Below the pieces are notes generated by a model. The model did no database searches. It was not told where the DNA came from and saw only the letters and a program-made list of their open reading frames with translations. The position numbers were made by a program, and so were the translations under genes. 64,000 bases of DNA from Ricinus communis. Taxonomy: Eukaryota; Streptophyta; Magnoliopsida; Malpighiales; Euphorbiaceae. Below, in pieces: positions 47,401-59,000 of this stretch. How positions within the stretch are numbered: position 1 is the first letter of the stretch; each line of letters begins with the position of its first letter. The stretch spans positions 10,167,001 to 10,231,000 of the forward strand of contig NC_063263.1 in assembly GCF_019578655.1 (NCBI RefSeq), read 5' to 3'.

Positions 47401-50143
47401 TTTAATTTTATCAATAAAAACACATTAAAGTTTCATATTTTATGTATTTTTGCATATAGATTAAAGACCGATTTAATATTGATTTGGGGTATTTTGAAAG
47501 TTTTAAATTTTATTTTATTTTTATTTTTACTATTCCTAGTAATAAACACTCCGTCAAGAAATTAGAAAAACATTACACACATGATATATACAGTCGATAT
47601 AACTATCGTGCTCGTCCATATAAATATCTATAAAAACAGATAAATCGTGGCCTTACAATGATGAATTAGAATATCCTTTTTAAACTTATCAATAGAAAAC
47701 ACATTCGAGTTTCATATCCACCTGTAATCACTATATTATATATTTTTACACAGTTTAAAGGTTAGTTTGATATTGATTTGAGAATAATTTGAAAATTTTA
47801 ATTTATTTTTATTTTTATTTTTATTATTTATAATAAATATTTTACAAAAGAATTCGAGGAATCTTTTGTACATAGTAATATATTCGACATGCCTATCCTG
47901 ATCATCCATATAAATATTCATAAAATAAAGTAAGTTATGGTTCTGTAATTATAAATTAAAATATTTTTTTTTTAAATTCAGAAACACATTAAAATTTCAT
48001 ATCCACATGGCCCACACTGTTCATCCTTTTGCATTAGATTAAACACCGGTTTGAGATTGATTTGGGATACTTTGAAAATTTTAATTTTAGTTTTATTTTA
48101 CTTTTACTTGTTCTAATAATCAATGCTCTAACAAGGAACTGGAGAGACCTTATGAACATGATAAATATCCAAAATATCCACAAAAAATATCGTTTTTAAA
48201 TTCATTAATATAGAAACACATTAGAGTTTCATATTAAGGACGGGTTTAATTTTATAATTTAATAGAGACATATAAGGAACATTTGAGAAAATATTCTTTA
48301 CTCAGCTTCTTCTAAAAGGAAACTACAGGAAGGGGAAAAAGAATTTAAAGCAGGTAGCAAAATGTAATGTCAAACTAGCCTCACTTGACTATATAATCAG
48401 TTAATCACTACTCATTAGTTTACAAAGGTGGTCAATTTTATCCCACCACTAACGTGTCTGATTTTGCTTGCGGATGCAAGTTGCAAGTAGTGGAGGCCTG
48501 TAATGGACTTCCGCTGGCCCTCACAGTGGTTGGTAAATCACTCTGCAAACAGCCTAAAGCAGTATGCAGCAATAGAGGGATAATGAAGGAATGCACTGAA
48601 GCTGGTTCAGTTGTCAACCTGATTCCTGATCCGCTTAATTGTATTAGAAGTTGTTTGGAATCTTTGGAAGATAAAACCAAGGAGTGTTACCTGGATCTAG
48701 GTTCTTTTCCTGAAGGCCAGTTGATTCCTGTCACTGCCCTCATTGATATGTGGGCGGAATTGTACGACTTAGATGAAGATGGCATTTACATTTCCATACT
48801 CAACAAACTTACTGCCTTAGATCTCGTTAATACTGTTATGAGGTATGTGGTGTAAGCCAAACAATCTTTCTTCCTCTCATATCCGAATGTATATGTGAAT
48901 AAATTGTTTCTTCATTAATCAGGAAATATGCAAGCGATGGCGATGGCTGCTATAGTGGCCACTTTGTCATGCAACATGATGTGCTTAGAGAATTGGTTAT
49001 TGATCTTAATAAATCTGAACCTGTGCGAAAGAGGAAAAGGCTTGTTCTGGAAATCAGTGGAAATGAATTTCCTGAAGAGTGGACAGAACAAACTGAAGAA
49101 ACCAAAAGTCACGTTTTGTCGGTCTCCACAGGTTCAATCTTTCTTCTCAAACATTGTTATAATGAGGCCTTATAATGGAATAAAATCAATTTTGACTTCA
49201 TTGGTTTATTGACTTTTCGTTTTTAAATTACATTCCGTTAATTGTATTTCATGACGTTCTACAGTGCATACACTAGCTAAAATGCACACATGCTTTAAGG
49301 CCTAGAGTTTCTGATCTTCTTCTTCCTCCACCCTCTCATCCGTATAACAAATGATTTGCAGATGAATCATTCATATCAGGTTGGAGCGATATGCAAGTCC
49401 CTGAAGTCAAGGTTCTGGTCCTGAATTTGCAGTCCACGACCTATGACTTACCAGAGTTCTTGAAGACAGCGAAAGAGCTAAGAGCTTTGATAGTCACGAG
49501 TTATGGTTTTCTGCCCGTTGAAATAACAAATTTTCAGATTCTTCAATGCCTAACCAATCTAAAGAGGATCAGACTGGAGCAGGTGTTGGTTTCCTCACTT
49601 GGCTTTGAGACTGGACAATTACTGTGTTTGCAGAAACTTTCACTAGTTAGGTGTGATATTGGTCAAGCTTTTAGCAACATTTCAGATGCCATCCCAAATC
49701 TAGCAGAGATCACAATTGATTATTGCAATGATCTGGCGGCATTCCTTTCTGCAGTCTGCGGTATTATCCGTCTAAAGAAACTTAGCATCACCTACTGTAA
49801 GGATCTGTCTGTGCTGCCTCAGGAATTTGCAAAGTTGGTAAACTTGGAAGTGCTGAGGCTTCGTTCTTGTAAGAGATTGCGACAGTTGCCAGGCTTGATT
49901 GGGAGCGTTCAGAAGTTGAGCATTCTTGATATTTCCTACTGCTCTTGTGTTGGGAAATTACCTGAAGAAATTGGTGAATTGATTAACCTAAGCAAGCTCT
50001 ACATGACAGCATGCCCAGTTACAAAATTGCCGGACTCGATGAGAAATCTTGAGCACTTGAAATTTGCAGAATGCGACAACCAGGTAGCCCAACTGTTGAA
50101 ATCTTTTAGACTTCCAAACCTGATCATAAAGATAAAATACTGA
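44485..50143 (+). CDS. RPW8-type NLR (RNL) disease-resistance protein, NRG1-like
   Basis: Minimal model of five exons: 44485-45154, 45437-45900, 48481-48842, 48923-49131 and 49362-50143. They give 828 codons with GT-AG introns. Residues about 28-110 align with the RPW8-like CC-R domain, ending in the Cys-rich KACCQCF. The usual first residues are replaced by an unfamiliar start, and a TATA-like AATATAAAG only 15 bases upstream suggests the true 5' end may be missing. NB-ARC motifs: P-loop PGGYGKTTLA (204-213), kinase-2 LLVLDDVW (282-289), ILVTSR, GLPLAL (387-392), and QHD (516-518), the form typical of RNL helpers. Residues 569-828 are leucine-rich repeats. RNLs act with EDS1 partners downstream of sensor NLRs at the plasma membrane. 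Residues 351-378 are a Tyr/Asp/His-rich insertion from the cassette repeat. Confidence 0.85.
46425..46505 (+). other. Potential cassette exon A (81 nt) in the RNL gene
   Basis: Open for 27 codons, ELQKSSAYDKRSQYAYHDYP plus seven more, between gacaag and GTAAGTTG. It starts and ends in phase 0, like the flanking exons, so inclusion keeps the frame. Confidence 0.5.
46989..47069 (+). other. Potential cassette exon B (81 nt) in the RNL gene
   Basis: Open for 27 codons, EMMRPSAYDKHNQYEYRDRR plus seven more, between gacaag and GTAAGC, phase 0 at both ends. Confidence 0.5.
47282..47362 (+). other. Potential cassette exon C (81 nt) in the RNL gene
   Basis: Open for 27 codons, ELEESFAHDGFSQYAYLDHP plus seven more, between gataag and GTAAGT, phase 0 at both ends. 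Confidence 0.5.
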
Positions 50144-50634
50144 TCATGGGCTCTTCATCCGGCTGTGAGCATCGATCCTTTTGCTAAGGTTTTTATTGTC
50201 TGAAACAGGAGATTGGACGACTATCTTATAGATTTAGAGTGTCTTTGGAATTGCTGTTCGGTGATTAAAAAACAGATTTGAATTTTTTTTTTTAATTTAA
50301 TACATAATTCTTTTTAATTTTTTATAAACTGGTTTTCTCAAATCTCAGTTCACATACTTTTCGTAAAAATAATTTTTTTTAAAACTAAAAAAGAATATAA
50401 AATAAAAATTGAAGTTTCTCCAATTTTAATGCCAAACTTGCAATAAGATTAAGATATTTGTTACTTCTTTTACAAGCCCTGCAATCTCAGGTATAAAAGG
50501 CATATTAAACAAGGAATAATCCGAATCTTACCTTTACGAGTTTTTTCAATTTTTTGGCGCATCTTTTCGTTCCCTAAAATCACAATTAATTTGCAGATTG
50601 AGCTAGGATTCTGAAATATATATATACTAAAAGC
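50144..50634. other. 3' flank of the RNL gene
   Basis: AT-rich sequence that probably holds the RNL 3' UTR. It ends at the copia insertion site; no other feature is seen. Confidence 0.5.
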
Positions 50635-50950
50635 TGATGAAGAACAAATGCATAACACATGTATAAACCAGCAGTTAAAGACTAAGGGTCAAGGCCTCAG
50701 GTCCTATCATCACAGGCCACCAAGCTGACATTAGGAGCAACCTTTCTTCCCTAAGGAAGAAAGGTCACTTCCACTAATCCCAGATCAAGAAATAAGAACG
50801 TTGACATAGAGTTTAGGGTCTAAATATCATAGCTATAAGACCGTTAACTTCAAATGTATATATTAGGGTCATATTCATTTAGTAGAACTTAGAATCTCAA
50901 TTTTGTAAATCATCACAGTTCAATACAACAATTATTTCATCTTTTTCACA
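50635..50950 (+). repeat. 5' LTR of the copia element
   Basis: 316 bases, starting TGATGAAGAAC and ending TTTTTCACA. About 13 substitutions and two small indels separate it from the 3' LTR, so the two are roughly 96% identical by eye. Confidence 0.93.
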
Positions 50951-50962
50951 TGGTATCAGAGC
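50951..50962 (+). other. Primer binding site of the copia element
   Basis: TGGTATCAGAGC directly after the 5' LTR, complementary to initiator Met tRNA. Confidence 0.93.
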
Positions 50963-51018
50963 AGGTTTGATCCTGTCATCATCTACCCAGCCTCAATCAC
51001 ACAAAATACTTCATTGTC

Positions 51019-51800
51019 ATGTCTCACAGTGACATTACCAAATTAACCAATATCACATTAAAAGACAATCAGAATTACTCCGAGTGGTCAAGGGCAGTAT
51101 ATATAAACCTAAGTGGCAGAAATAAATTAGGGTTCATCACAGGAACCTGATGCAAGCCATAGCCAATTAACCCCAATGAACCATCAAAGGAAGAAATTGA
51201 AGCAGTAGAATAGTGGCAGACGACTGACCACATGGTCATGTCACTACTCACCAATACCATGGAGCCTCAGATAGCCAGGCTATGTATGCTACTGGCTTCA
51301 TCACAGGTGATTTGGGACAAAGTTAAAAACTTGTATGGGCATGACCGAAACTATGCTCATATTTTTCATTTAAAACAAGAACTGTCCCGGATACGACAAG
51401 GAACTCGGACAAGCACGAGTTATGCCACAGAAGTTCTGACTCGGTGGGAAGAACTCCAGAGTTACCTCCCACCAACCACAGACTAAGAGGAGGCGAGAAG
51501 AAGAGAGGAGCAAAATTTAGTATATACCTACCTGGGGGGGGGCTCGATTCGAGCTACGAAGCCCTTCGATCTCAGATACTGTTGTCAAACAGTCTGCCTA
51601 ACATCGATGCTGTCATAGCAATAATCCAACAGGAGGAAACAAGACGGGCAATGATGGGGACTGCAGGTAGTTTAGACAACACAGAGCAAGCATACAACTC
51701 CAGTCTCTCGCAACCCCGTGACGCAGCTCGAGCACGAGGAGGACTGCCGGTAGAAAGTAGCGGGGCACACTCGAGCTGTTGGCACCTCCATCGGCTTAGA
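51019..51800 (+). pseudogene. Copia gag remnant
   Basis: The frame from the ATG at 51019 begins MSHSDITKLTNITLKDNQNY and continues with NYSEWSRAV, typical of copia Gag. In-frame stops (TGA, TAG, TAG) follow before 51232. The frame then stays open through TRWEELQSYLPP to a TAA at 51484. A run of eight or more G near 51532 shifts the frame before SSYEALRSQILLSNSLPNID. No CCHC zinc knuckle is recognisable. Confidence 0.85.
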
Positions 51801-51899
51801 ATGTTAACCGTGAAATGAAAGAGGGAGAAACGGGAGACGGGAGAATGAAGGAAGAAATACGTTTGGCGGCGTGGGAATGTCGAGTGGAAATAACCCTAG

Positions 51900-52135
51900 T
51901 GTCTATGAAGGATGTGACGCAGGTAGGGATGTAAGCAGCGGGTCGGGTTTTTGCAACTTAACTCGACTCGGCTCTCATACCCTGACCCGACCCGAAACCT
52001 TTGATCCGGCCCGACCCGACAACATTAACCTGACCCGGCCCATGGGTAGTGACCCAACCCGATCCGTGTGGAGTGACCCAGCTCGATCCGGTTCAAGCGA
52101 CCCGACCCGGTTCGACTCCATCAATTGGTCCGGCC
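51900..52135 (+). repeat. GC-rich ACCCGACCCG-type repeat inside the copia element
   Basis: Irregular repetition of CCCGACCCG/CCCGGCCC words that reads in one frame as variants of DPTR and LTRP. It lies where the Gag zinc knuckle would be expected and differs in composition from the rest of the element. It looks like an expanded minisatellite or captured sequence. Confidence 0.6.
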
Positions 52136-52263
52136 CTAATCCAATCGAAAAATTCCAAATTTCTCAACTTATCACCCAGCTTCAGTCAATTATTCAGCCT
52201 CCACACTCTCGTGGGTCAGGTTTGATATCACAAAATTAGATGAATTGCTTAAATAACTCTTTA

Positions 52264-53380
52264 AATTGGATACTTGACTCCGGGGCAACGGATCATATGA
52301 TATGGGATGCCACAAAATTGTAAAATTTTGTTTCCATAAATTCCAGCCATGTGACCGTTGCCAATGGACACCGAGCTAAAATCTCTGGCTTTGGCTCCTT
52401 AAAATTATTGCATAATGATATTCACAATGTTCTTCTCTTACTGGATTTCAAATCCAATTTATTATCTATTGGTAAGATCACTAGAAATTTAAATTGCAAT
52501 GTTATTTTCTCACCATCTACAGTCTTATTTCAGGATCGAATCACAGGGAAGATGATTGGTGAAGGCCGCTTCGAGAATGGCATCTATTATCTCATAAATT
52601 CTCCCAACCAGTGTCTAGTCTCATCCAATCCTGTCAGTCACGACATTTTGATTCACCAGCGGTTTGGGCATCCATCTGATCATGTTTTAAATCAGCTTTT
52701 CTGTCTCAAAATTAACACTAGTTGCTATGACATTTGCAAATTTACCAAGCATACTAGATTACCTTTTCCTGTATCCTCTACTACATCTGATCATATGTTC
52801 GATTTAATTCATTCTGCTATTTGGGACCTGCCCCCGTTACTTCTTATAATCACTTCTGCTATTTTGTCACCTTTATTGATGACCATTCTCGCACCACTTG
52901 GGTCTACTTATTAAAAGGAAAAATGAAATTTTTTCTTGCTTCCAGAAGTTTTTCCATTTTATTCAAACTCAGTACAATGCCAAAATTAAAACTTTTCTAT
53001 CAGATAATGGCACTGAATACGTAAATAATTACTTTTTTGATTTTTTTCTCCAATCAATGAATTTTACATCAAACCACCTGCATTTACACTCCCGAACAAA
53101 ATGACGTTTCTGAAAGAAAAAACCGTCATCTTCTTAAAGTCACCAGATTAATTCTTTTTCAAAATAATATTCCCCATATTTTTTGGTCGGATGCCCTCCT
53201 GACTGTTGCCTACCTCATCAATCGCCTACCTAGTCCCAAGCTCAAAAATCTCAGTCCCTTGGAAATTCTGAAAGAGGGAAAAACAGAATTAGGCCACATT
53301 CGAGTCTTTGGGTGCACATCCTTTATCCATATTAGACGTTCTCATAAACTTGCCCAAGTTCTGTGAAAATAATGTTCCTA
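52264..53380 (+). pseudogene. Copia protease and integrase remnant
   Basis: Protease active-site block NWILDSGATDHM starts at 52264. The integrase zinc-binding HHCC region follows (HQRFGHPS ... CYDICKFTKH). The catalytic core has IDDHSRTTWVYLL and LSDNGTEYV in shifted frames, then ERKNRHLL, with the catalytic Glu. The first catalytic Asp of the usual HSDIWGP block is Ala (HSAIWGP). At least two frameshifts occur between 52800 and 53110, with a further break near 53360. Confidence 0.85.
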
Positions 53381-53849
53381 AGGTACTCTTCTGAAAAGAA
53401 GGGGTATAAATGCTACTACCCTTCTACCCATAAAATCTATATCTCCCGGGATGTGTCATTTGACGAGTGTACCCCTTACTTTACAAAAGACTCTGCCCAT
53501 GTCACCTCTACTCTGTTATTTCCCGATAACTATCTCTTTCCTAACAGGTTAGACTTTACTACTCCAGCCACCAGGGAGCCGCTTCCCGAGGCCACTCCTG
53601 ACGCCTCTCCTTCAGGGGGAGCCAGTACCATTCTCGAGGCAACCTTTTCAGGGGGAGACAATGAGTTACGAGCTGACCAAATTGAAGAACTTGCCCCGCG
53701 AAGATCATCTCGGCCTATCCGCCCTCCTATCAGACTAAGGGACTATGTGTCCTATCAGGTGTCGTATCGCATTCAATAATTTATTAGCTATCATTCTGTG
53801 TCTAGTTCATATAAGACCTATTTAAGTAATCTCACCGCTCACACTGAGC

Positions 53850-55235
53850 CTTCTTCCTTTTATGAAGCTAACACCAACCTTAACTGGTGCAAGGCTATGA
53901 ATGAAGAGCTTCAGGCTCTTGAAAAAAATGACACCTGAGAATTAACATCTCTGCCAAAAAATAAAAAACATGTGGGGTGTAAATGGGTGTATAAAATCAA
54001 ATATAAACATGATGGGACGATTAAGTGATATAAGGCTAGATTGGTGGCAAAAGGGTTCACTCAAACATACGGGGTAGACTATCAGGAAACCTTGGCTCCT
54101 ATAGCAAAAATGAGCACCGTTCGCATTTTATTATCTGTTGCTACTAACTCAGGATGGAGTCTATTTCAAATGGATGTGAAAAACGCGTTCCTCCAAGGGT
54201 CTCTCTCGAAGAAGTATACATGACCCTACCTCCAGGTTACGAGCCTACAACCGATCAATCCCTGGTATGTAAGCTAAAAAAGGCTATCTATGGATTGAAA
54301 TAGTCCCCAAGAGCATGGTATGCCAAGCTAAGCCACTTCCTTTTAAAAATCAATTTCATTAAATGTGCATCTGATTCCTCTATGTTTGTCAAACACACTT
54401 ATGCATGCACCATCATTGTCCTTGTTTACGCTGATGACATCATCATAACAGGTAACATTAATAAAGAAATTGAGGAAGTTAAACAAAAACTAAAAAAAGA
54501 ATTTGACATCAAAGACCTCGGGCAACTGTCCTATTTTCTTGGAATAGAAATATCCAAATCTCATAAAGACCTATTTCTATCCCAAAGAAAGTACGTCCTT
54601 GATCTGTTAAAAGAAACAGGAAAACTAGGAGTGAAACCTATAGATACACCGATGGAAACTAAAGTCAAACTTAATCTTGAAGATGGCGATCTTTTAAACA
54701 ATATAGGGCATTATCAGCGACTAGTAGGGAAACTAATCTACCTCACTGTAACCAGACCTGACATCACCTATGCTGTAAGTATGGTAAGTCAGTTCATGCA
54801 TGCACCTCGCACTAGTCATTTGGATGCCATCGATAGGATTCTTAGGTATCTCAAGGGCACCCCTGGTCAAGGGATTTGGATGAAAAATAGTTGTTGATTT
54901 TTCTGATGCAGATTGGGCCAGAAGCTGTGACAGAAAATCAACTTTTGGTTTTTGTACCTTTGTGGGTGGCAACCTAGTAACGTGGAAAAGCAAAAAACAA
55001 ACTGTAACTGCAAGATCCAGCGCAGAAGCAGAATACAGAACAATGGCATCAACTGCCAGTGAGCTAATATGGATCAAACAAGTACTTACAGACATGGGAA
55101 TTGAATGAAAGGCCCAATGAAAATGTATTGTGACAATCAAGCAGCAAGGCACGTTGCTTCAAACCCTGTCTTCCATGAACGCACCAAGCATATTGAAGTA
55201 GACTGCCACTTCATAAGAGAAAAAGTCTAATCTGG
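53850..55235 (+). pseudogene. Copia reverse transcriptase and RNase H remnant
   Basis: RT blocks: [45 protein letters not shown], and the catalytic YADD at 54427-54438. RNase H blocks follow: DADWARSCDRKSTFGF, SSAEAEYRTMA and [20 protein letters not shown]. Breaks include TGA for Trp after KNDT, TGA for Arg before YKARL, TAG for Gln in YGLKQSPRAWY, a frameshift near 54210 and another near 54890. Confidence 0.9.
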
Positions 55236-55373
55236 CGAAATTGAAACTCCATTCATCAGAAGCCACGAACAGTTGGCAGACATTCTGACAAAAGCCTTGA
55301 ACAAAGCTGATCATCAAAATCTTCTTAGCAAGATGGGATCGATCAACCTATTCGGACCCATCTTGAGGAGGAG

Positions 55374-55691
55374 CGTTGAAGAACAAAAGCATAACACAAC
55401 ATGTATAAACCAACAGTTAAAGATTGAAGGTCAAGGCCTCAGGTCCTATCATCACCGGCCACCAAGCTGACATTAGGAGCAACCTTTCTTCCCTAAGGAA
55501 GAAAGGTCACTTCCACTAATCCCAGATCAAGAAATAAAAACGTTGACATAGAGTTTAGAGTCTAAATATCATAGCTATAAGACCATTAACTTCAAATGTA
55601 TATATTAGGGTCATATTCATTGAGTAGAATTTAGAATCTCAATTTGTAAATCATCACAGTTCAATACAACAATTATTTCATCTTTTTCACA
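55374..55691 (+). repeat. 3' LTR of the copia element
   Basis: 318 bases, preceded by the polypurine tract. Its first base is C where T is expected. Confidence 0.93.
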
Positions 55692-55696
55692 GAAGC

Positions 55697-56038
55697 CAAG
55701 GGTTTTATTGTATTTACAATTTATTTTCAGGGAATTTAGTGAGTGACCACACTGTCTAAAATATAAGGTAGTACGGTGTAAGGATACACGCTAAAATAAG
55801 TATAAATAATTGTTGATCAATAACATCCAAGAGTACTGTGCACCACTAGGCCAAATCGAACCACAGGGTGAGCTTGATAGCAGTTTTGTCCATTAAGTTT
55901 CATTGCTCATCCTGGATATAACAAGTAGAACTCCTGTGTGAATTTTGGTACTCCGCAACCAATCATGCGCCACACTCTCATCTCCTCCACCTTCACCTGT
56001 TTGCCAGAATTTCTCGACGGGAAAACATCTATTGTCCA
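55697..56038. other. 3' flank of the CNL gene
   Basis: Lies between the copia target site and the CNL stop codon on the minus strand. It probably holds the CNL 3' UTR; nothing else is recognised. Confidence 0.5.
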
Positions 56039-59000
56039 CTAGTCCATATTTTCATGATATCCCAAAATATCGATTTGTTCATGTGCAGTAGTGTCATCAT
56101 CTACAGCCGGTCCCTATAAAAAGGAGAAAAGATATCCTAAAGGAGGCAAACAAATTGCAGCAAGAAATAGATGTATATGTAGTTCCCATAAGCATACGAA
56201 GATGAGAATGGGAAAGGTCTCATGTAGCTGTATGATTACAAAGATATCTATATCCCAATCAGACAGTATCCTGAAATAAATTTGGAGCTACCTACTTGCA
56301 CCTACTAAAATAACTTGAATTCTCCCTATAAGGCTGGTTATTCTATTTATGAATGAAGGTGAATAACTAAAAGATTATTGAGATTTTTCCTAATATATAC
56401 TTTGGTCTAAGCTATTCAGAATAGTAAATTTAGTTCTTATATATGATCCATCAAGCAATGAATTTTTGGTGACCAAGTTGTACTTGTGAACTAGCAATTC
56501 GAGGACTAAACTAATAATTAAATTTCAGAAACCGTCATGCAGTTCAACTGAAACAATAACATACTAAATTCATTATGATTATGTAATCAAGTACTAAAGT
56601 GTAAACCACTAACAAAATTTAAAGACAAAGGTTACTAATTTTGAAACAAGAGGGACGGAAGTGCAAACTTTGTTAAATCTCTAAAACATCAAACTTCGGC
56701 GAACTCCAGATTTTTATGAAAAGAAGCTTGCTGAGGGTATATATTCAGGGAAAAGTAACTAGTCGGAGGATGATAAGCAATTTCTGATATTACCTAATGA
56801 CCCAAAAAAGACCCTTTGCATGTTCTAGAGAAAAATATGGCAACAATATTACATCTTTATTTAAAATTCAGTAAGCAATATGGCATCATTCAATTCCAAA
56901 ATTCTCGCATAAAAATAAATAATGAAACAAAAGGAGAAACTAAAGAAGGGCGGAACAGAGATATCGGGAAATTGGCCATACCTTCCCTTTGGTGAAGTAA
57001 TTTATGGTGGTATTTAAGTCTCCCATTAATGCACAGTGGTGGGATTCAATACACACTTCCTCTAGCTTCAGCGTGCTCACATGTTTATAAGTGAATATCT
57101 TCATCTTGGGGCATCCTACCAAAATCAGCTTATCTAGTGATGGCATTTCAAAATCATAAATCCCCCTATAGAAAGCTTCGAGACTTGGTAAATTTTCCAT
57201 TGTCAAATTCCGTAGCTCAGGTAACTCAATCTTATTATCTGCTGCTTCATGCTCTTTGTCATCTTCCTTCTCAATGATTTCCATAATCATTTTGCAATTC
57301 GATATTTTCAGTGTTTTGAGTTGCTGAAGACTTGCAGCCACAGATAGGCAGAATATGCTTCTGAGACTGCTGCAATCGTTAACCTTTAGGATTTCAAGAT
57401 GCTGAAAGTTCAGAAACCTTACACCGCTCAGTAGATGTGTAAGGTTTGGCAGAGATGCCAGATTGATTTCTTTCAGCTTTCCAGCTCTTGTTTCATCCAA
57501 ACTCACTCGTTTAGGTTCAAATATTTCAGACAAGGAGGCACAGGAACGTACAGTTAGCTTTTCTAGTTTTAGAAACATTTCCATCATGTGGGAAGGAAAA
57601 ATATTTAATAAGTGTTTACACTCTTTAACTTCCATTTCTCTAAGTTTTCGTAAAAAGCCACCTGATAGTTGGTCATGCCCTACACTTCTCAAATTGTCCA
57701 CACGAGATATATGCAATGTCTCCAATTTGTCCAATGCCACCTACAAAAGAAATATATATATGTTTAATAACCTTGAATTTTGAAAAAGAAAAAAATAGAA
57801 AATGAAATGGGTTTAGAAATGCATCATCAATTATGTACTTGAAATCAAATTAGGACTGAAGAAAATAAGTTTGTCAATGAGCTTCTTGAAAAACATATCT
57901 GTCCATGCTATAAGTTGTTTCTTTCTAACTAGTATGATTAAGCATTGGTAAGTTAAGGAAGTCTGAAAAAGCAGTTTAGTAGAAGAATAAGTAATGATAT
58001 TAATGGCTTAGTTACAGAAGAACAAAGGATTGAACTAATGGTTGACATGAGAATGTGTCAAATGCAAATTAAGGTGTTGAGGTTGAAGTGCGAGATAATC
58101 ATGCAAAATGAAAGAAGCAATATAAACAATTGATAAATAAGAAGATAGCTCCAGTTGAAGAAGTCGGGAAAATATCAATTAACTTCTAATTTCAGTCTCG
58201 CTCTCTATCATGTGCACATACACACAAGCTTTTCTAAATATTGTTGGCATATATTTACAAAGCCTTGCCTAGGAAGTTGATGAACAGAATTCCGGAAAGT
58301 TAAGAAAAGGAAAAAGGCCATTGGAGAGGAAGATGTCATTCTCACAAAATCATTGCCACAATTCTCCATATAGAACTACATAACCATATAACGGAGCCTC
58401 CATTCCTAAGGCTTTTCCATTTTTGCAAAAAACAAGTAAATGAAGTTGTAATGCTAATCATTTTTCCCAAGGCCATTTGTCACAAATATGTAATTTATTT
58501 ATTATGATAAACTTTCTATCCTGAAAAGATAGTCTCTTTTAATAAATTTGAGACTCCTCTGCAACTTGAAATGGATAGAAAAAGAAGAGGAAACTGCCTA
58601 CAATAGAAGAAGATAAGGTGTCATTGTACAGGAGTAAAGCAATTGTAATCAACTCAACGGCCAATGGAATTGCCAAGAGGAAGTCAATGAAGTAAAAAAG
58701 GAATGCAGCATTCATAATGAGAATAACTTAAAACTCTTCAAGTCTTTATGATTTCTTTATTTTGAGTTTCCTAAATAGAAAGAAGTAAATTTGAAAAGTC
58801 AAATGACTACGCACCAGAGCGTAGCATGAAATATAATAATAGGCTTGGGCATGAATGAAAATAAATTGACAAAGAAAATACTCAAACTGGATTAATTGAT
58901 TATATTTGGCTCTACGAGTATTCAAACCTGAGTTGCACCCCAAATCATTTTTGGATTAGTTAATGAATATTCAAAACAAATTTTTCAAAAATATTAATAA

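Larger units (their letters stand above)
45785..48250 (+). repeat. Tandem array of exon-plus-intron units in the RNL gene
   Basis: The end of exon 2 and its intron are repeated about nine times with a period near 290 bases. Each unit holds a coding-like block of the pattern ELxxSxAxDxxSxYxYxDxPYxY, then a gtaag(t/c)tgtg donor region, then a T-rich stretch ending in (t)ctaataatgaata and gacaag. Unit 0 is in exon 2. Later blocks start near 46078, 46425, 46677, 46989, 47282, 47553, 47843 and 48139. Units at 46425, 46989 and 47282 are intact cassettes; the others have stops, indels or lost donors, and the last is truncated. Confidence 0.88.
50635..55691 (+). mobile_element. Ty1/copia LTR retrotransposon, full length but decayed
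   Basis: Paired LTRs (50635-50950 and 55374-55691), a primer site TGGTATCAGAGC at 50951, and a polypurine tract GAGGAGGAG at 55365-55373. The coding order is gag, protease, integrase, reverse transcriptase, RNase H, which defines copia. Flanks aaagc and gaagc are a likely 5-bp target duplication with one change. The coding part is broken by many stops and frameshifts, so it cannot encode its own enzymes. It lies between two resistance genes in an intergenic position. Confidence 0.95.

Noticed and set aside
48928..49212. Alternate plus-strand frame across RNL exon 4
   Set aside because: The RNL frame through the QHD motif fits splice phase on both sides; this one does not.
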